This document shows, piece after piece, positions 1 through 11,308 of a stretch of 64,000 nt of DNA (position 1 is the stretch's first letter; each line of letters begins with the position of its first letter). Source of the DNA: Paraburkholderia antibiotica (GTDB taxonomy: Bacteria; Pseudomonadota; Gammaproteobacteria; Burkholderiales; Burkholderiaceae). The DNA is taken from assembly GCF_012927125.1 (NCBI RefSeq), contig NZ_JABBFZ010000011.1:164931-228930 (forward strand), in the 5' to 3' direction. A program made the translations under genes and the position numbers. The notes beneath the pieces are model-generated. The model saw only the letters and a list, made by a program, of their open reading frames with translations. It made no database searches and had not been told where the DNA came from.

Positions 1-206
1 GCAACGAGACAGCAAACGGACGGCGCGGCGCGCCGTTTTATCGCGCGGACCGCACGTGATATGCGATCCGCGTCCAAGCAACCCCATTCTGGTAGCACGT
101 CCCGTTCCCGGTCATCCACTAGCCTACGCGAAGCTTCGCGCCATTCGAACCCTCGGCGCCATGTCAATTCGCCGGATTGCGTCACTCCTGCCCGCTCCCT
201 CTGCTA
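1..206. other. left-edge intergenic stretch
   Basis: No gene is supported here. It holds the plus-strand terminator described separately and the region downstream of the 3-hydroxyisobutyryl-CoA hydrolase gene, which ends in two tandem TAG codons. Confidence 0.5.
20..39 (+). terminator. intrinsic terminator of a plus-strand gene left of the window
   Basis: Positions 20-36 form a GC-rich palindrome (arms ACGGCGCG and CGCGCCGT around one G), directly followed by TTTT at 36-39. The T-tract is only on the plus strand, so it would end a rightward transcript that enters from outside the window. Confidence 0.5.
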
Positions 207-1496
207 CTACGCCTGCGCCGTCTGCACGCTACCGAGCCGCGCGAGCGGATGCGCGTCGATCGTCCAGGGCGAACTCAGAAAGTGCCGCACGCGCTCGGGC
301 CGCACGGCGGCGAGCGTGGCCGGCGACCAGCGCGGCTGACGGTCCCGGTCGAGCAACTGCGCGCGCACGCCTTCGCGGAAATCGCCGTCTTCGATCGCGC
401 GCTTCACGATGCCGAGCTCCATACGAAAACATTCGGCCAGCGTCATCTGCCGGCCGCGCAGCAGCGCTTCGCGCGTCACGTACAGCATCGTCGGTGAAGA
501 GGCGGTGAGCGCGTCGTGCGTCGTTTGCAGCCATTGCCGCAGTTCGCGCGACGAGTCGCGTTCGAGGTCCTGGCGCAGCGTCGCGACGATCCGCTCGACG
601 CCCGAGCGCCGATCGAAGTGACGCAGGATCAGCTGCGTCAGCGCGCCCAGCGGCGCATGCGGCACGATATTGCACGGCGGCTCGAACACCGCGCGCAACG
701 CGTCGAGCCGGTCGCCGTCGTGCGACATGCGCTGCAGGCGCTCTTCGAAACTGGCGAGCCAGTCGGCCGGCACGCACAGATCGGCCAGTTGCAGCCGCAC
801 CGCGTCGGCGCCGGACAGCGTCGCGCCGGTCAGGCCGACGTACAGCGCATGCTCGACCGGCATCGCGTTCAGAAAACGACTCGCGCCGACGTCGGGCACG
901 AAACCGATGCGCGTCTCCGGCATCGCGATGCGGCTGTGCTCGGTGACGATACGCAGCCGCGCGCCCTGCCCCAGCCCCATGCCGCCGCCCATCGTCATGC
1001 CGTCGAGCAGCGCGACGACCGGCTTCGGAAACGTGTGCAGCGCGTAATCGAGCCGGTATTCGTCGACGAAAAACGCAAGCCAGCGCGGATCGTTCTGGCT
1101 CGCCAGCCGATGCACCTCGCGCACATCGCCGCCCGCGCAAAAGCCCTTGTCGCCCGCGCCCTTCAGCACCAGCGCGACGATCCCCCTATCGGGGCGGCAA
1201 TGTTCGACCAGCACCGCCAGCTCGCGCACCATCGCGTGCGACAGCGCATTGAGCGCGGCCGGCCGGTTCAGCGTGATGATCGCGACGCGATTGACGACGC
1301 GAAACAGGATTTCGCGTTCGGCTTCGGCGTGGGTTGCAGTGCTGGTTGCGGTGCTCGTTGCGGTGCTCGTTGCGCCGTTCGTCGCGGCGCTTGTTGTAGC
1401 GCTAGCTGCAGCGCCCTTTGCACCGTTCATCGCCGGATCCACCTCGGCATCCCCGCCGCCGCCCGCTTCGACCACAACGCTTTGCAAAGCGCTCAT
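207..1496 (-). CDS. 3-hydroxyisobutyryl-CoA hydrolase (crotonase fold)
   Basis: This 429-residue crotonase-family protein would hydrolyse 3-hydroxyisobutyryl-CoA to 3-hydroxyisobutyrate in valine degradation. The oxyanion-hole segment GAGDKGFCAGGD lies at 113-124 and GGGMGLG at 170-176. E194 in MPET and D202 in PDVG have the eight-residue spacing of the catalytic Glu and Asp of the HIBCH family, which separates it from plain hydratases. The first 60 residues are a low-complexity Ala/Thr/Ser stretch encoded by 12-base tandem repeats near 1335-1380; this is not part of the fold and may be a recent expansion. It starts 2 bases after the stop of the preceding hydratase gene, so it is the last gene of the operon. 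An ATG inside the Ala/Thr tract or slightly later is possible but less likely. Confidence 0.88.
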   Translation of the reverse strand: MSALQSVVVEAGGGGDAEVDPAMNGAKGAAASATTSAATNGATSTATSTATSTATHAEAEREILFRVVNRVAIITLNRPAALNALSHAMVRELAVLVEHCRPDRGIVALVLKGAGDKGFCAGGDVREVHRLASQNDPRWLAFFVDEYRLDYALHTFPKPVVALLDGMTMGGGMGLGQGARLRIVTEHSRIAMPETRIGFVPDVGASRFLNAMPVEHALYVGLTGATLSGADAVRLQLADLCVPADWLASFEERLQRMSHDGDRLDALRAVFEPPCNIVPHAPLGALTQLILRHFDRRSGVERIVATLRQDLERDSSRELRQWLQTTHDALTASSPTMLYVTREALLRGRQMTLAECFRMELGIVKRAIEDGDFREGVRAQLLDRDRQPRWSPATLAAVRPERVRHFLSSPWTIDAHPLARLGSVQTAQA

Positions 1497-1498
1497 CG

Positions 1499-2293
1499 CT
1501 ACGCCTCCTGCTGAAGGTTGCCCACCTGCCAGCGCGGCGCGCGCTTTTCGAGGAACGCGTTCACGCCCTCGCGCTGATCGGCGCCGTCGAACAGATCGAC
1601 GAAACGTTCGCGTTCGAGCGCAAGCGCCGCCGCGCGCGGCACGCCATGCCGCGCCTGATGAATCAGCGTCTTGCTGAAGCCGACCGCCTGCGGGCTCAGA
1701 CCGACGACGCGCCGCGCCATCGTCAGCGCCGCCTCGCGCGCGGCGCCGCGCTCCACCACCTCCTCGACCAGACCGATACGCAACGCGGTCGCCGCATCGA
1801 CGCGCTCGCCGGTCAGAATCATCCGCTTGGCCCAGCCTTCGCCGACCAGCCACGGCAGCGTTTGCGTGCCGCAGCCGCACGGCAGCAGGCCAACCGCGGT
1901 CTCGGGCAAGGCCAGCACCGCATGCTGCTCGGCGATGCGGATATCGCACGCGAGCGCGCATTCGAGACCGCCGCCCATCGCATAGCCGTTGAGCGCGGCG
2001 ATCACGACGGGCCGCGCATTCTGCAGCGTTTCGAACGCCGCGCCGAAACGCGCCGCCGCGACGCGCGCCACTTCGCGATTGCCGTCGGCGAACGCATTCA
2101 GATCGGCGCCGGCGCTGAAAAACTTCGGGCCGTCGCCGGTGATGACGAGCGCACGCACGCGCGCATCGGCATTCAGTTGCTCGACGGTGCGCTGCAGTTG
2201 CAGCAGACCATCGGGCGTGAACGCGTTGGCGGGTGGGCGCTTCAGCGTGATCAGCACGACGGCGCCGTCGTGCGCGTAGTCGAGGTCGATCAT
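1499..2293 (-). CDS. enoyl-CoA hydratase
   Basis: This 264-residue crotonase is likely the methacrylyl-CoA hydratase that supplies 3-hydroxyisobutyryl-CoA to the next gene. The two catalytic glutamates are present: E111 in GGGLE and E131 in LPET, 20 residues apart as in the mitochondrial hydratase. The usual PGAGGTQ loop is PCGCGTQ here, with two cysteines. The ATG overlaps the stop of mmsB by four bases (ATGA), indicating translational coupling. Substrate is inferred from the operon; the fold and reaction type are clear from the sequence. Confidence 0.88.
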   Translation of the reverse strand: MIDLDYAHDGAVVLITLKRPPANAFTPDGLLQLQRTVEQLNADARVRALVITGDGPKFFSAGADLNAFADGNREVARVAAARFGAAFETLQNARPVVIAALNGYAMGGGLECALACDIRIAEQHAVLALPETAVGLLPCGCGTQTLPWLVGEGWAKRMILTGERVDAATALRIGLVEEVVERGAAREAALTMARRVVGLSPQAVGFSKTLIHQARHGVPRAAALALERERFVDLFDGADQREGVNAFLEKRAPRWQVGNLQQEA

Positions 2294-3231
2294 CGCGCAC
2301 CGCCTTTATCGCCTTTATCGCCCTTGTCGGACGCAGCGTCTGCAGCGCCCTCGCGCCGATACAGCTTGATCACCGCCGAGAAATCCAGCCGTCCCGCGCC
2401 GTTCGTGCTCATCGTTTGATAAAGCTGCTGCGCGAGCGCGCCGAGATAGACCGGTTGACGCGCGCCACGCGCGGCATCGGTGGCGAGGCCGAGGTCTTTC
2501 AGCATCAGGTCGGTGCCGAAGCCGCCGCTGTAGCCGCGCGCGGCCGGCGCGGTGTCGATCACGCCCGGCATCGGGTTGTAGGTGTCCGAACTCCAGCAGC
2601 GCCCGGTCGACGTATTGATGATGCCGCCGAGCACCTTCGTGTCGATGCCGAGCGCCTCGCCGAGCGCCATTGCCTCCGCGACGCCCGCCATCGAAATGCC
2701 GAGCACGAGGTTGTTGCAGATCTTCGCGACCTGCCCCGTGCCGGTGTCGCCGCAATGCACGATGTTCTTGCCCATCGCGAGCAGCACCGGCTTCACCTGC
2801 TCGTACGCGCTCGCGCTGCCGCCGACCATGAAGGTCAGCGTGCCCGCCGCCGCGCCGCCGGTGCCGCCGGACACCGGCGCATCGACGAACGGGTTGCCAT
2901 GCTGTGCCGCGAGTTCGGCGCACGCCTTCACGCTGACGGGATCGATCGTGCTCGAATCGATGATCGGCACGCCTCGCGCGATGCCGGCGAGAACACCGTC
3001 GTCCGCGCTGAGCACGCTACGCACGTGCGCGGCGGCGGGCAGCATCGTAATCACACATTCGACATCGCTCGCGGCCGCCTTCGGCGAGCCGGCCGCCTGC
3101 GCGCCCGCTTCGACGAGCGCGCGCACGGCCGCTTCGCTGAGGTCGAATACGTTGAGCGCGTGGCCCGCCTTCAGCAGGTTCAGCGCCATCGGCGCGCCCA
3201 TATTGCCGAGTCCGATAAAGCCTATTTTCAT
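2290..3231 (-). CDS. mmsB: 3-hydroxyisobutyrate dehydrogenase
   Basis: NAD-dependent oxidation of 3-hydroxyisobutyrate to methylmalonate semialdehyde. The 313-residue protein begins with the dinucleotide motif GLGNMG (7-12). It carries the family substrate motif DAPVSGG ending at about 123 and the catalytic lysine K170 in VAKICNN. The helical C-terminal domain follows. The last residues are a repeat of DKG units, encoded by 9-base GATAAAGGC-like repeats at about 2300-2330, which lie outside the conserved fold. It sits between mmsA, which uses its product, and the hydratase, with a four-base overlap to the latter. Confidence 0.93.
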   Translation of the reverse strand: MKIGFIGLGNMGAPMALNLLKAGHALNVFDLSEAAVRALVEAGAQAAGSPKAAASDVECVITMLPAAAHVRSVLSADDGVLAGIARGVPIIDSSTIDPVSVKACAELAAQHGNPFVDAPVSGGTGGAAAGTLTFMVGGSASAYEQVKPVLLAMGKNIVHCGDTGTGQVAKICNNLVLGISMAGVAEAMALGEALGIDTKVLGGIINTSTGRCWSSDTYNPMPGVIDTAPAARGYSGGFGTDLMLKDLGLATDAARGARQPVYLGALAQQLYQTMSTNGAGRLDFSAVIKLYRREGAADAASDKGDKGDKGGAR

Positions 3232-3280
3232 GGTGTCGTCTCCGGGTTCGCTACGCTGCGAGGGTTCGTGCGAATGCCGT

Positions 3281-4822
<1,542 letters not shown>

Positions 4823-4988
4823 GCTGAAACTCCTGTGCGATGGCCGCGCGGCGGCCGGACAGATGGGAGAAAAAAGCGGTGGGCCTGCCGCCGCGGAGCC
4901 GATACGGAGTCGACGCGAAGCCAGTGCAAAGCACGACTGCGCAACGGCCGATTCGCTCAAACAGACCCTGAAACACGGGGGAAAACGC

Positions 4989-6683
4989 TCAGCGCAGATC
5001 CGGAAAATCTTCTTCCCAGTACTCGTCGGGCAGACGCGCGGGCTCGGCCGCGCGCTCCATTTCGCGGCGCCGCAATTCGACGCGGCGGATCTTGCCGGAG
5101 ATCGTCTTCGGCAGTTCACTGAATTGCAGGCGCCGAATCCGTTTGTACGGCGCGAGCTTTTCGCGCGAAAACGCGAACACCGCGCGCGCCAGTTCGGGGC
5201 CCGCCTCGTAGCCCTGGCGCACGGTGACGAACGCCTTCGGCACCGACAGGCGTAGCGCGTCGGCGCTCGGCACGACCGCCGCTTCGCCGATCGCCTCGTG
5301 CTCGATCAGCACGCTTTCGAGTTCGAACGGACTCAACCGATAGTCGGACGATTTGAACACGTCGTCCGCGCGGCCGACGTACACGTAGTAGCCGTCGTCG
5401 CGGCGCAGCGCGACATCCGACGTGCGATAGAAGCCGTTGCGCATCGCCTGTTCCGTGGCCTTCGCGTTGTTCGCGTAGCCGGTCATCAGACCGAGCGGGC
5501 GCGCGTCGCCGAGCGGCAGCGCGATTTCGCCTTCGCCGACTGCCTGATCGTCGGCATCGAGCAGCTCGATCCGGTAGCCCGGCAGCGGACGCCCCATCGA
5601 GCCGGCCACGACCGGCTGGCCCGGCGGGTTGCCGATCTGGCAGGTGGTTTCGGTCTGGCCGTAGCCGTCGCGAATCGTGATGCCCCACGCGTGCTTCACG
5701 CGCTCGATGATCTCCGGATTCAGCGGCTCGCCCGCACCGACGATCTCGCGCAGCTTGACCGGATAGTCGGTCAAGCGCTCCTGCACCAGCATCCTCCACA
5801 CCGTCGGCGGCGCACACAGCGTGGTCACGTTGAAGCGCACCAGCGCGGCGAGCGTGTCTTTCGGCACGAAGCGCGCGAAGTTGAACACGAACACGCAGGC
5901 CTGCGCGTTCCATGGCGCGAAGAAGCAGCTCCATGCGTGCTTGGCCCAGCCCGGCGAGCTGATGTTCCAGTGGATGTCGCCGGGTTGCAGGCCGATCCAG
6001 TACATCGTCGATAGATGCCCGACCGGATAGCTCTGATGGGTATGCTCGACGAGCTTCGGCTTCGACGTGGTGCCGGACGTGAAGTACAGCAGCATCGGAT
6101 CGCTCGCGCGGGTCACGCCATCCGGCGTGAAGTCCGGCGACGCCGCGTACGCGGCCGCCAGATCGATCCAGCCGTCGCGCGATGCGCCGACCGAGAAGCG
6201 CGTGAGCGGCACGTCGAGCGTATCGAACTTGACCAGTTCCGCGCTATCGACCACCGCGAATTTCGCGCCGCCGATCTGCACGCGGTCGCGCACGTCATCG
6301 GCCGATAGCTGCGTGGTGGCGGGCAGCCCGATTGCGCCGAGCTTCATCGCGGCGAGCATCACGTCCCACAGTTCGACGCGATTGGGGAGCATCAGCAGCA
6401 CGCGATCGCCGCGGCCGACGCCCGCGCCGCGCAGAAAGTTCGCCACCCGCGACGAACGCTCGGACATCTGCGCGTACGACAGACGCAGCCCCTCGCCCGA
6501 CGGATCGTCGACGAGCCAGAGCGCGGGGTTGTGGTTATCGCGCGCGATCGCGTCGAAGTAGTCGAGCGCCCAGTTGAACTCGTCGAGTGCCGGCCACGCG
6601 AACTCCTTGTACGCGCGGTCGTAGTCGGTCCGATGGCGCACCAGCAGATCGCGCGCGTCGAGAAAGGCTTTCGCTGCAGTCAT
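4989..6683 (-). CDS. acyl-CoA synthetase, AMP-forming
   Basis: An ANL-superfamily ligase of 564 residues that would activate a short or branched carboxylate with ATP and CoA. The P-loop-like motif FTSGTTSKPK is at 201-210, the adenine-binding YGQTE at 341-345, and the C-terminal catalytic lysine K531 in ISGKI. Start ATG at 6683 has AGGAGA upstream. It lies between the acyl-CoA dehydrogenase and mmsA on the same strand, so it may feed isobutyrate, methacrylate or 2-methyl-branched acids into the valine pathway. The exact substrate cannot be read from the sequence. Confidence 0.85.
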   Translation of the reverse strand: MTAAKAFLDARDLLVRHRTDYDRAYKEFAWPALDEFNWALDYFDAIARDNHNPALWLVDDPSGEGLRLSYAQMSERSSRVANFLRGAGVGRGDRVLLMLPNRVELWDVMLAAMKLGAIGLPATTQLSADDVRDRVQIGGAKFAVVDSAELVKFDTLDVPLTRFSVGASRDGWIDLAAAYAASPDFTPDGVTRASDPMLLYFTSGTTSKPKLVEHTHQSYPVGHLSTMYWIGLQPGDIHWNISSPGWAKHAWSCFFAPWNAQACVFVFNFARFVPKDTLAALVRFNVTTLCAPPTVWRMLVQERLTDYPVKLREIVGAGEPLNPEIIERVKHAWGITIRDGYGQTETTCQIGNPPGQPVVAGSMGRPLPGYRIELLDADDQAVGEGEIALPLGDARPLGLMTGYANNAKATEQAMRNGFYRTSDVALRRDDGYYVYVGRADDVFKSSDYRLSPFELESVLIEHEAIGEAAVVPSADALRLSVPKAFVTVRQGYEAGPELARAVFAFSREKLAPYKRIRRLQFSELPKTISGKIRRVELRRREMERAAEPARLPDEYWEEDFPDLR

Positions 6684-6851
6684 CGTCGTCTCCTGTGGAT
6701 GGCGCGCTGGGCGCTCGTTTTTTTGCCGCTGACGTGGCCGGGCTTGCCGGCATCCTGCCCGAACGAGGCAGGCGGCCCGGCTATTGTGCTCTCAAACATG
6801 CGCTCAAATCCGACGCGCGGACGCTACAACGCGCGACGAACCGCGCGGCGC

Positions 6852-7985
6852 TCAGACATGCCGGGCAATCACCATCCGCTGCACTTCGCTCGTGCCTTCG
6901 TAAATCTGCGTGATGCGTGCATCGCGATAGTGCCGCTCCACCGCGTAGTCCTGCAGATAACCGTAGCCGCCGTGAATCTGGATCGCGTTCGAGCAGATCT
7001 CCTCGGCCAGTTCCGACGCGAACAGCTTCGCCTGCGACGCCTCCGACAGACACGGCCGCCCCGCCGAGCGCAGCCGCGCCGCATGATGCACGAGCAGGCG
7101 CGCGGCATTCAGGCGTGTCGCCATGTCGGCGAGCATGTTGGCGATGCTCTGGTGGTCCTTCAGCGGCTTGCCGAACTGCTCGCGCTCGGTGGCATAGGCG
7201 CGCGCGGCATCGAACGCGGCGCGCGCGATGCCGACCGCCTGCGCGGCGATGCCGATGCGCCCGCCTTCGAGATTCGACAGCGCGATGCGCAGCCCGTCGC
7301 CCGGCTCGCCGAGCAGATTGGCTTCGGGCACCGCGCAATCGACGAGCGAGATCGGGCAGGTATCGGACGCGCGAATGCCGAGCTTGTGTTCGGGCCGGCC
7401 GACCTCGAAGCCCGGCGTCGCGGTCGGCACGATGAACGCGGACAGGCCGCGCTTGCCGCGCTCCGGATCGGTGACCGCGAACACGATCGCGAGACCGGCG
7501 CGCGCACCGTTGGTCACGAACTGCTTGCTACCGTTCAGCACCCACTGGCCGTCGCGCCGCACCGCGCGGGTGCGCAGATTATTCGCCTCGGAGCCAGCCT
7601 GCGGTTCGGTCAGGCAGAACGCGCCGATCGTGCGGCCGGTCGCGAGGTCGTGCAGATAGCGGTCCTTCTGCGCGTCGCTGCCGAAGTTCAGGATCGGCCC
7701 GCAGCCGACCGAGTTGTGCACGCTCATCAGCGTCGCGCAGGCGGCGCAGCCGGCCGCGATCTCCTCGAGCGCGAGCGCATAGGCGACGTAGTCGGTGTAC
7801 GAGCCGCCCCACTCGGCCGGCACGATCATGCCGAGAAAACCCAGCTCGCCCATCTGCGCGACCACGCCGGCGGGCAGTTGCGCGTCGCGGTCCCATTGCG
7901 CCGCGTGCGGCGCGAGGCAATCGGTGGCGAAGTCGCGCGCGGCATCGCGGATCATCCGTTGTTCGTCGGTGTAGAAACTGTCCAT
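6852..7985 (-). CDS. acyl-CoA dehydrogenase, probably isobutyryl-CoA dehydrogenase
   Basis: FAD-dependent alpha,beta-dehydrogenation of an acyl-CoA, here most likely isobutyryl-CoA to methacrylyl-CoA. The 377-residue protein shows the flavin and substrate motif CLTEPQAGSEA and the catalytic base E363 in YEGTSE near the C-terminus. The ATG at 7985 begins the conserved N-terminal helix (MDSFYTDEQ); a long upstream open frame has no family match. It is the first gene of the operon and faces the AraC regulator across a 252-base divergent region. Role in valine rather than leucine or fatty-acid oxidation is inferred from the neighbours. Confidence 0.87.
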   Translation of the reverse strand: MDSFYTDEQRMIRDAARDFATDCLAPHAAQWDRDAQLPAGVVAQMGELGFLGMIVPAEWGGSYTDYVAYALALEEIAAGCAACATLMSVHNSVGCGPILNFGSDAQKDRYLHDLATGRTIGAFCLTEPQAGSEANNLRTRAVRRDGQWVLNGSKQFVTNGARAGLAIVFAVTDPERGKRGLSAFIVPTATPGFEVGRPEHKLGIRASDTCPISLVDCAVPEANLLGEPGDGLRIALSNLEGGRIGIAAQAVGIARAAFDAARAYATEREQFGKPLKDHQSIANMLADMATRLNAARLLVHHAARLRSAGRPCLSEASQAKLFASELAEEICSNAIQIHGGYGYLQDYAVERHYRDARITQIYEGTSEVQRMVIARHV

Positions 7986-8237
7986 GACTGCGTCCTGTTC
8001 CGTGGCGAAGCGCCGTGCTGCAATGGCTCCATACAGCAAGTGTAGGCAAGCGGGCCGCGTCGCTCGATGCTCGCTGCGATCAATCGTGTTGAGCGCATTT
8101 GCCATACTGCTACTATGTGCGTTCATCGCAGCCCATGATTTCCGTGGGTTTTGCGAATCCAGAACAACGGAAGCCGCCTCATGATGAGCGCTTTTGCCAG
8201 ATCGAGCGCACCCGTATGAAACCCGCACGAAACCCGT
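7986..8237. promoter_or_regulatory. divergent promoter region, valine operon and AraC regulator
   Basis: The 252 bases separate the first operon gene from the divergent AraC gene and must hold both promoters. On the plus strand TTGAGC (8089-8094) and TACTAT (8111-8116) are 16 bases apart and could be the regulator's -35 and -10. No obvious promoter was recognised for the minus strand. Confidence 0.35.
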
Positions 8238-9347
8238 ATGAAAAGCGATAAAGGCACGATCTCCGTCAGTCTGGTCGAGGAAACGCTCGCGCTCGCGAAG
8301 GCACGCGGGCTCGACGCGCGAGCGCTCGCCGAAGCGGCCGGCATCGCCGCGCCGATGCTCGCGTCGCCGAAAAGCCGCGTGTCGTCCGCACAATACGGCG
8401 CGCTGTGGGCCGCGATCGCCCGCGCACTCGACGACGAATTCTTCGGCCAGGATTCGCATCCGATGAAAAGCGGCAGCTTCATCGCGATGACACAGATGGC
8501 GCTCGGCGCACGCAACGGCGCGCAGGCGCTGACGCGCGCGGTCGGCTTCATGCGGCTCGTGCTCGACGACCTCGGCGCGACCGTCGAAACGACGCCGCAG
8601 CGCGTGCGGCTGCGCTACGTCGAACGACACGGCGCGAGCGCGCCGGCCATGTTCGCGTACGCGACGTATTTCATCCTCGTCTATGGGCTCGTGTGCTGGC
8701 TGGTCGGCCGGCGCATTCCGCTGCGCGAGGCGCGTTTTCGCTGCGCCGCGCCGCCCGCCGCGCACGAATACCGGCTGATGTTCTGCGACGACATGCAGTT
8801 CGGGCAGGCCGACTCGTACGTCGATCTTGAGCCCGCGTTTCTCGAACTGCCGGTGATCCAGACCGCGCGCTCGGCGCGCACTTTTTTGCGCGACGCGCCC
8901 GGCAGCTTCATCGTCAAATATCGCAATCCGGGCTCGCTTGCCGCGCGCGTGCGCCGGACGCTGCGCGCGCTGCCGATGGCGAACTGGCCCGCCGCCGATC
9001 AGATGGCCGCGCGCCTGCACGTTGCCGAAGCGACGATGCGGCGGCATCTGAAGCAGGAAGGCCACACGTATCAATCGATCAAGGACGCGCTGCGCCGCGA
9101 CATCGCGATCGCCGAATTGCAGCGCACGCAACGCACGATCGCCGACATCGCGAACGCGGTCGGCTTTGCGGAGCCGAGCGCGTTTCATCGCGCGTTTCGT
9201 AAATGGACCGGTATGCGGCCGGCCGACTATCGTCCGGGGCGGGTGGCTCAAGCGACGACGACGGCGACGATGGCGGTGACGGTGACGGCGGACCGGGCGG
9301 ACCCGGCCGGGCGGGCCGATCGCACGCGTCGCGTCGAATCGGACTAA
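8238..9347 (+). CDS. AraC-family regulator, candidate activator of the valine operon
   Basis: A 369-residue regulator with an arabinose-binding-like N-terminal half (about 25-205) of the type found with OruR/MmsR-like proteins, and two C-terminal helix-turn-helix motifs (about 250-333, including VAEATMRRHLKQEG and IADIANAVGFAEPSAFHRAF). The final 35 residues are Ala/Thr/Arg-rich and outside the domain. The gene is divergent from the acyl-CoA dehydrogenase gene, and in Pseudomonas aeruginosa the mmsAB operon is activated by the AraC protein MmsR. Control of the neighbouring operon is therefore a reasonable inference; the effector is unknown. Confidence 0.85.
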   Translation: MKSDKGTISVSLVEETLALAKARGLDARALAEAAGIAAPMLASPKSRVSSAQYGALWAAIARALDDEFFGQDSHPMKSGSFIAMTQMALGARNGAQALTRAVGFMRLVLDDLGATVETTPQRVRLRYVERHGASAPAMFAYATYFILVYGLVCWLVGRRIPLREARFRCAAPPAAHEYRLMFCDDMQFGQADSYVDLEPAFLELPVIQTARSARTFLRDAPGSFIVKYRNPGSLAARVRRTLRALPMANWPAADQMAARLHVAEATMRRHLKQEGHTYQSIKDALRRDIAIAELQRTQRTIADIANAVGFAEPSAFHRAFRKWTGMRPADYRPGRVAQATTTATMAVTVTADRADPAGRADRTRRVESD

Positions 9348-9433
9348 GCTTTAAGCGGCATCCGGCCAGCCTTGATCGAGGTAGCGGCCCGTGGCCGCCG
9401 GTCTCGAGCCGGTGGACACAGCGGCCATCGGCG

Positions 9434-11308
9434 ATGAACACGACTTCGCGTTTCCCGCTCCGGCAGTCCGGTCCGCGCAGACCGCTTATCCGCGGTGATG
9501 TCGTGGGCCGTTTGATGCGCGGCATCGCCGTGCTCGGCATGCTGTTGGCGTGCGGCTTCGCGGTGGGTAGCTTCGCGGTACGCGAAATGGCCGCGCCGGT
9601 CTTGTCGCCGTCGCTTTCGTCGCTTTCGTCGCTCGGGCCGATCGCGGCGGCGAACGCGGCCACAGCCACCACCGATCCCTCTTCCGCCAGCCTCGCGGCC
9701 GCCACCGCGAACAGCGTGGTCGTGATCGCGGTGAACGGCGCGATCGGGCCGGGCAGCGCCGATTTCATCGTGCGCAGTCTGCAACGTGCGGCGAGCCAGC
9801 ATGCGCAGCTCGCGGTGCTGCAACTCGATACGCCGGGCGGCCTCGATACGTCGATGCGGCAGATCATCAAGGCGATCCTCGGCTCGCCGGTGCCGGTCGC
9901 CACCTTCATCGCGCCGAGCGGCGCGCGCGCCGCGAGCGCCGGCACCTACATCGTCTACGCGAGCCACATCGCGGCGATGGCGCCCGGCACCAATCTCGGC
10001 GCGGCGACGCCGATTCAGGTGGGTATCGGCGGTAACGAACCGGGCGGCGCAGGCGGTGCTGGTAACGCAGGCGGCGGCGCGCCAGGGCTGCCGGATCCGC
10101 GCACGCTGCCGGGTGGCGCGGCGGGCTCGTCGGCCGGGCCGTCCGTTGCGCCGTCAGCCGCGCCGTCCGTTGCACCAACCGCGGCACCGGCCACCGCGCC
10201 AGTCGCTGCACCCACTGCGGCAACCGCACCCGCCACTGCGCCAGCCACCGCACCAACCGCCACGCCAACCACCACGCCAATCGCCACCACGCCTTCGGCC
10301 GCACAAGCCACCGCGCCCGCCGCCAGCACCCTCCCGCTCGACGCCCAATCGACCGAACTGCGCAAGCAGGTCCACGACGCCGCCGCCTACATCCGCGGCC
10401 TCGCGCAGCTGCGCGGGCGCAACGCCGACTGGGCCGAGCGCGCGGTCCGCGAAGCGGTCAGCCTGTCGGACGAGGAAGCGCTCGCGCAGCACGTCATCGA
10501 GGTGGTCGCGCGCGACGTCCCCGACCTGCTGCGCCAGCTCGACGGCCGCACGCTGACGACGAGCGCCGGCGCGGTCACGCTGCACACCGCCCACGCGCCG
10601 CTCGTCATGCTCGAACCCGACTGGCGCAGCCGCTTTCTCGCCGTCATCACCGATCCGAGCGTCGCGCTGATCCTGCTGATGCTCGGCATGTACGGCCTGT
10701 TCTTCGAGTTCGCCAACCCGGGCTTCGTGCTGCCCGGCGTGGTCGGCGCGATCAGCCTGCTGCTCGGCCTGTTCGCGATGCAGATGCTGCCCGTCAGCTA
10801 CGTCGGCCTCGGGCTGATCTTTCTCGGCATCGCGTTTCTGATCGGCGAGGCGTTTCTGCCGACCTTCGGCTCGCTCGGCTTCGGCGGCGTGGTCGCGTTC
10901 GTGATCGGCGCGACGATGCTGATGGACACCGACGTGCCCGGCTACGGCATCCCGCTGCCGCTGATCGCCGCGGTGGTCGTGTTCAGCGTCGCGTTCGTGC
11001 TCGGCGTATCGCGGCTCGCGCTGCGCGCGCGCAGGCGACCGGTCGTGACCGGTTCGGAAGCGCTGATCGGCTGCGTCGGCGTGGTGCTGGACGGCGGCTT
11101 GCTGCCCGAATCCGAAGCCGAAGCCGCGGCGGGAGGCTCGCTGGCGGGCTGGGCACGCGTGCATGGCGAACGCTGGCGCGTGTCGAGCCACGCACCAGCC
11201 GCCGCCGGCCAGACCGTGCGCGTGACCGCGCGGCACGGCCTGACGCTGACCGTGGTGCCGGTGCCGCCCGTCAATGCGCCGGACGCCCGGCAAGGAGAAC
11301 GCTCATGA
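9434..11308 (+). CDS. NfeD-family membrane serine protease
   Basis: This 624-residue protein has an N-terminal signal/TM segment (about 28-50) and a ClpP-like protease domain with DTPGG near 138 and nucleophile S168 in ARAASAGTY. An unusually long Pro/Ala/Thr-rich linker follows (about 200-295). About five hydrophobic segments lie between residues 400 and 533, then the small soluble NfeD beta-barrel domain. Such proteins cleave stomatin-like partners, and the next gene is a slipin with a four-base overlap. The start at 9434 precedes a second in-frame ATG at 9515; either keeps the hydrophobic segment. Confidence 0.85.
   Translation: MNTTSRFPLRQSGPRRPLIRGDVVGRLMRGIAVLGMLLACGFAVGSFAVREMAAPVLSPSLSSLSSLGPIAAANAATATTDPSSASLAAATANSVVVIAVNGAIGPGSADFIVRSLQRAASQHAQLAVLQLDTPGGLDTSMRQIIKAILGSPVPVATFIAPSGARAASAGTYIVYASHIAAMAPGTNLGAATPIQVGIGGNEPGGAGGAGNAGGGAPGLPDPRTLPGGAAGSSAGPSVAPSAAPSVAPTAAPATAPVAAPTAATAPATAPATAPTATPTTTPIATTPSAAQATAPAASTLPLDAQSTELRKQVHDAAAYIRGLAQLRGRNADWAERAVREAVSLSDEEALAQHVIEVVARDVPDLLRQLDGRTLTTSAGAVTLHTAHAPLVMLEPDWRSRFLAVITDPSVALILLMLGMYGLFFEFANPGFVLPGVVGAISLLLGLFAMQMLPVSYVGLGLIFLGIAFLIGEAFLPTFGSLGFGGVVAFVIGATMLMDTDVPGYGIPLPLIAAVVVFSVAFVLGVSRLALRARRRPVVTGSEALIGCVGVVLDGGLLPESEAEAAAGGSLAGWARVHGERWRVSSHAPAAAGQTVRVTARHGLTLTVVPVPPVNAPDARQGERS

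Noticed and set aside
6852..9251. Acyl-CoA dehydrogenase read as a much longer protein
   Set aside because: Similarity begins at the ATG at 7985; the extension overlaps the divergent AraC gene antisense and has no known domain.
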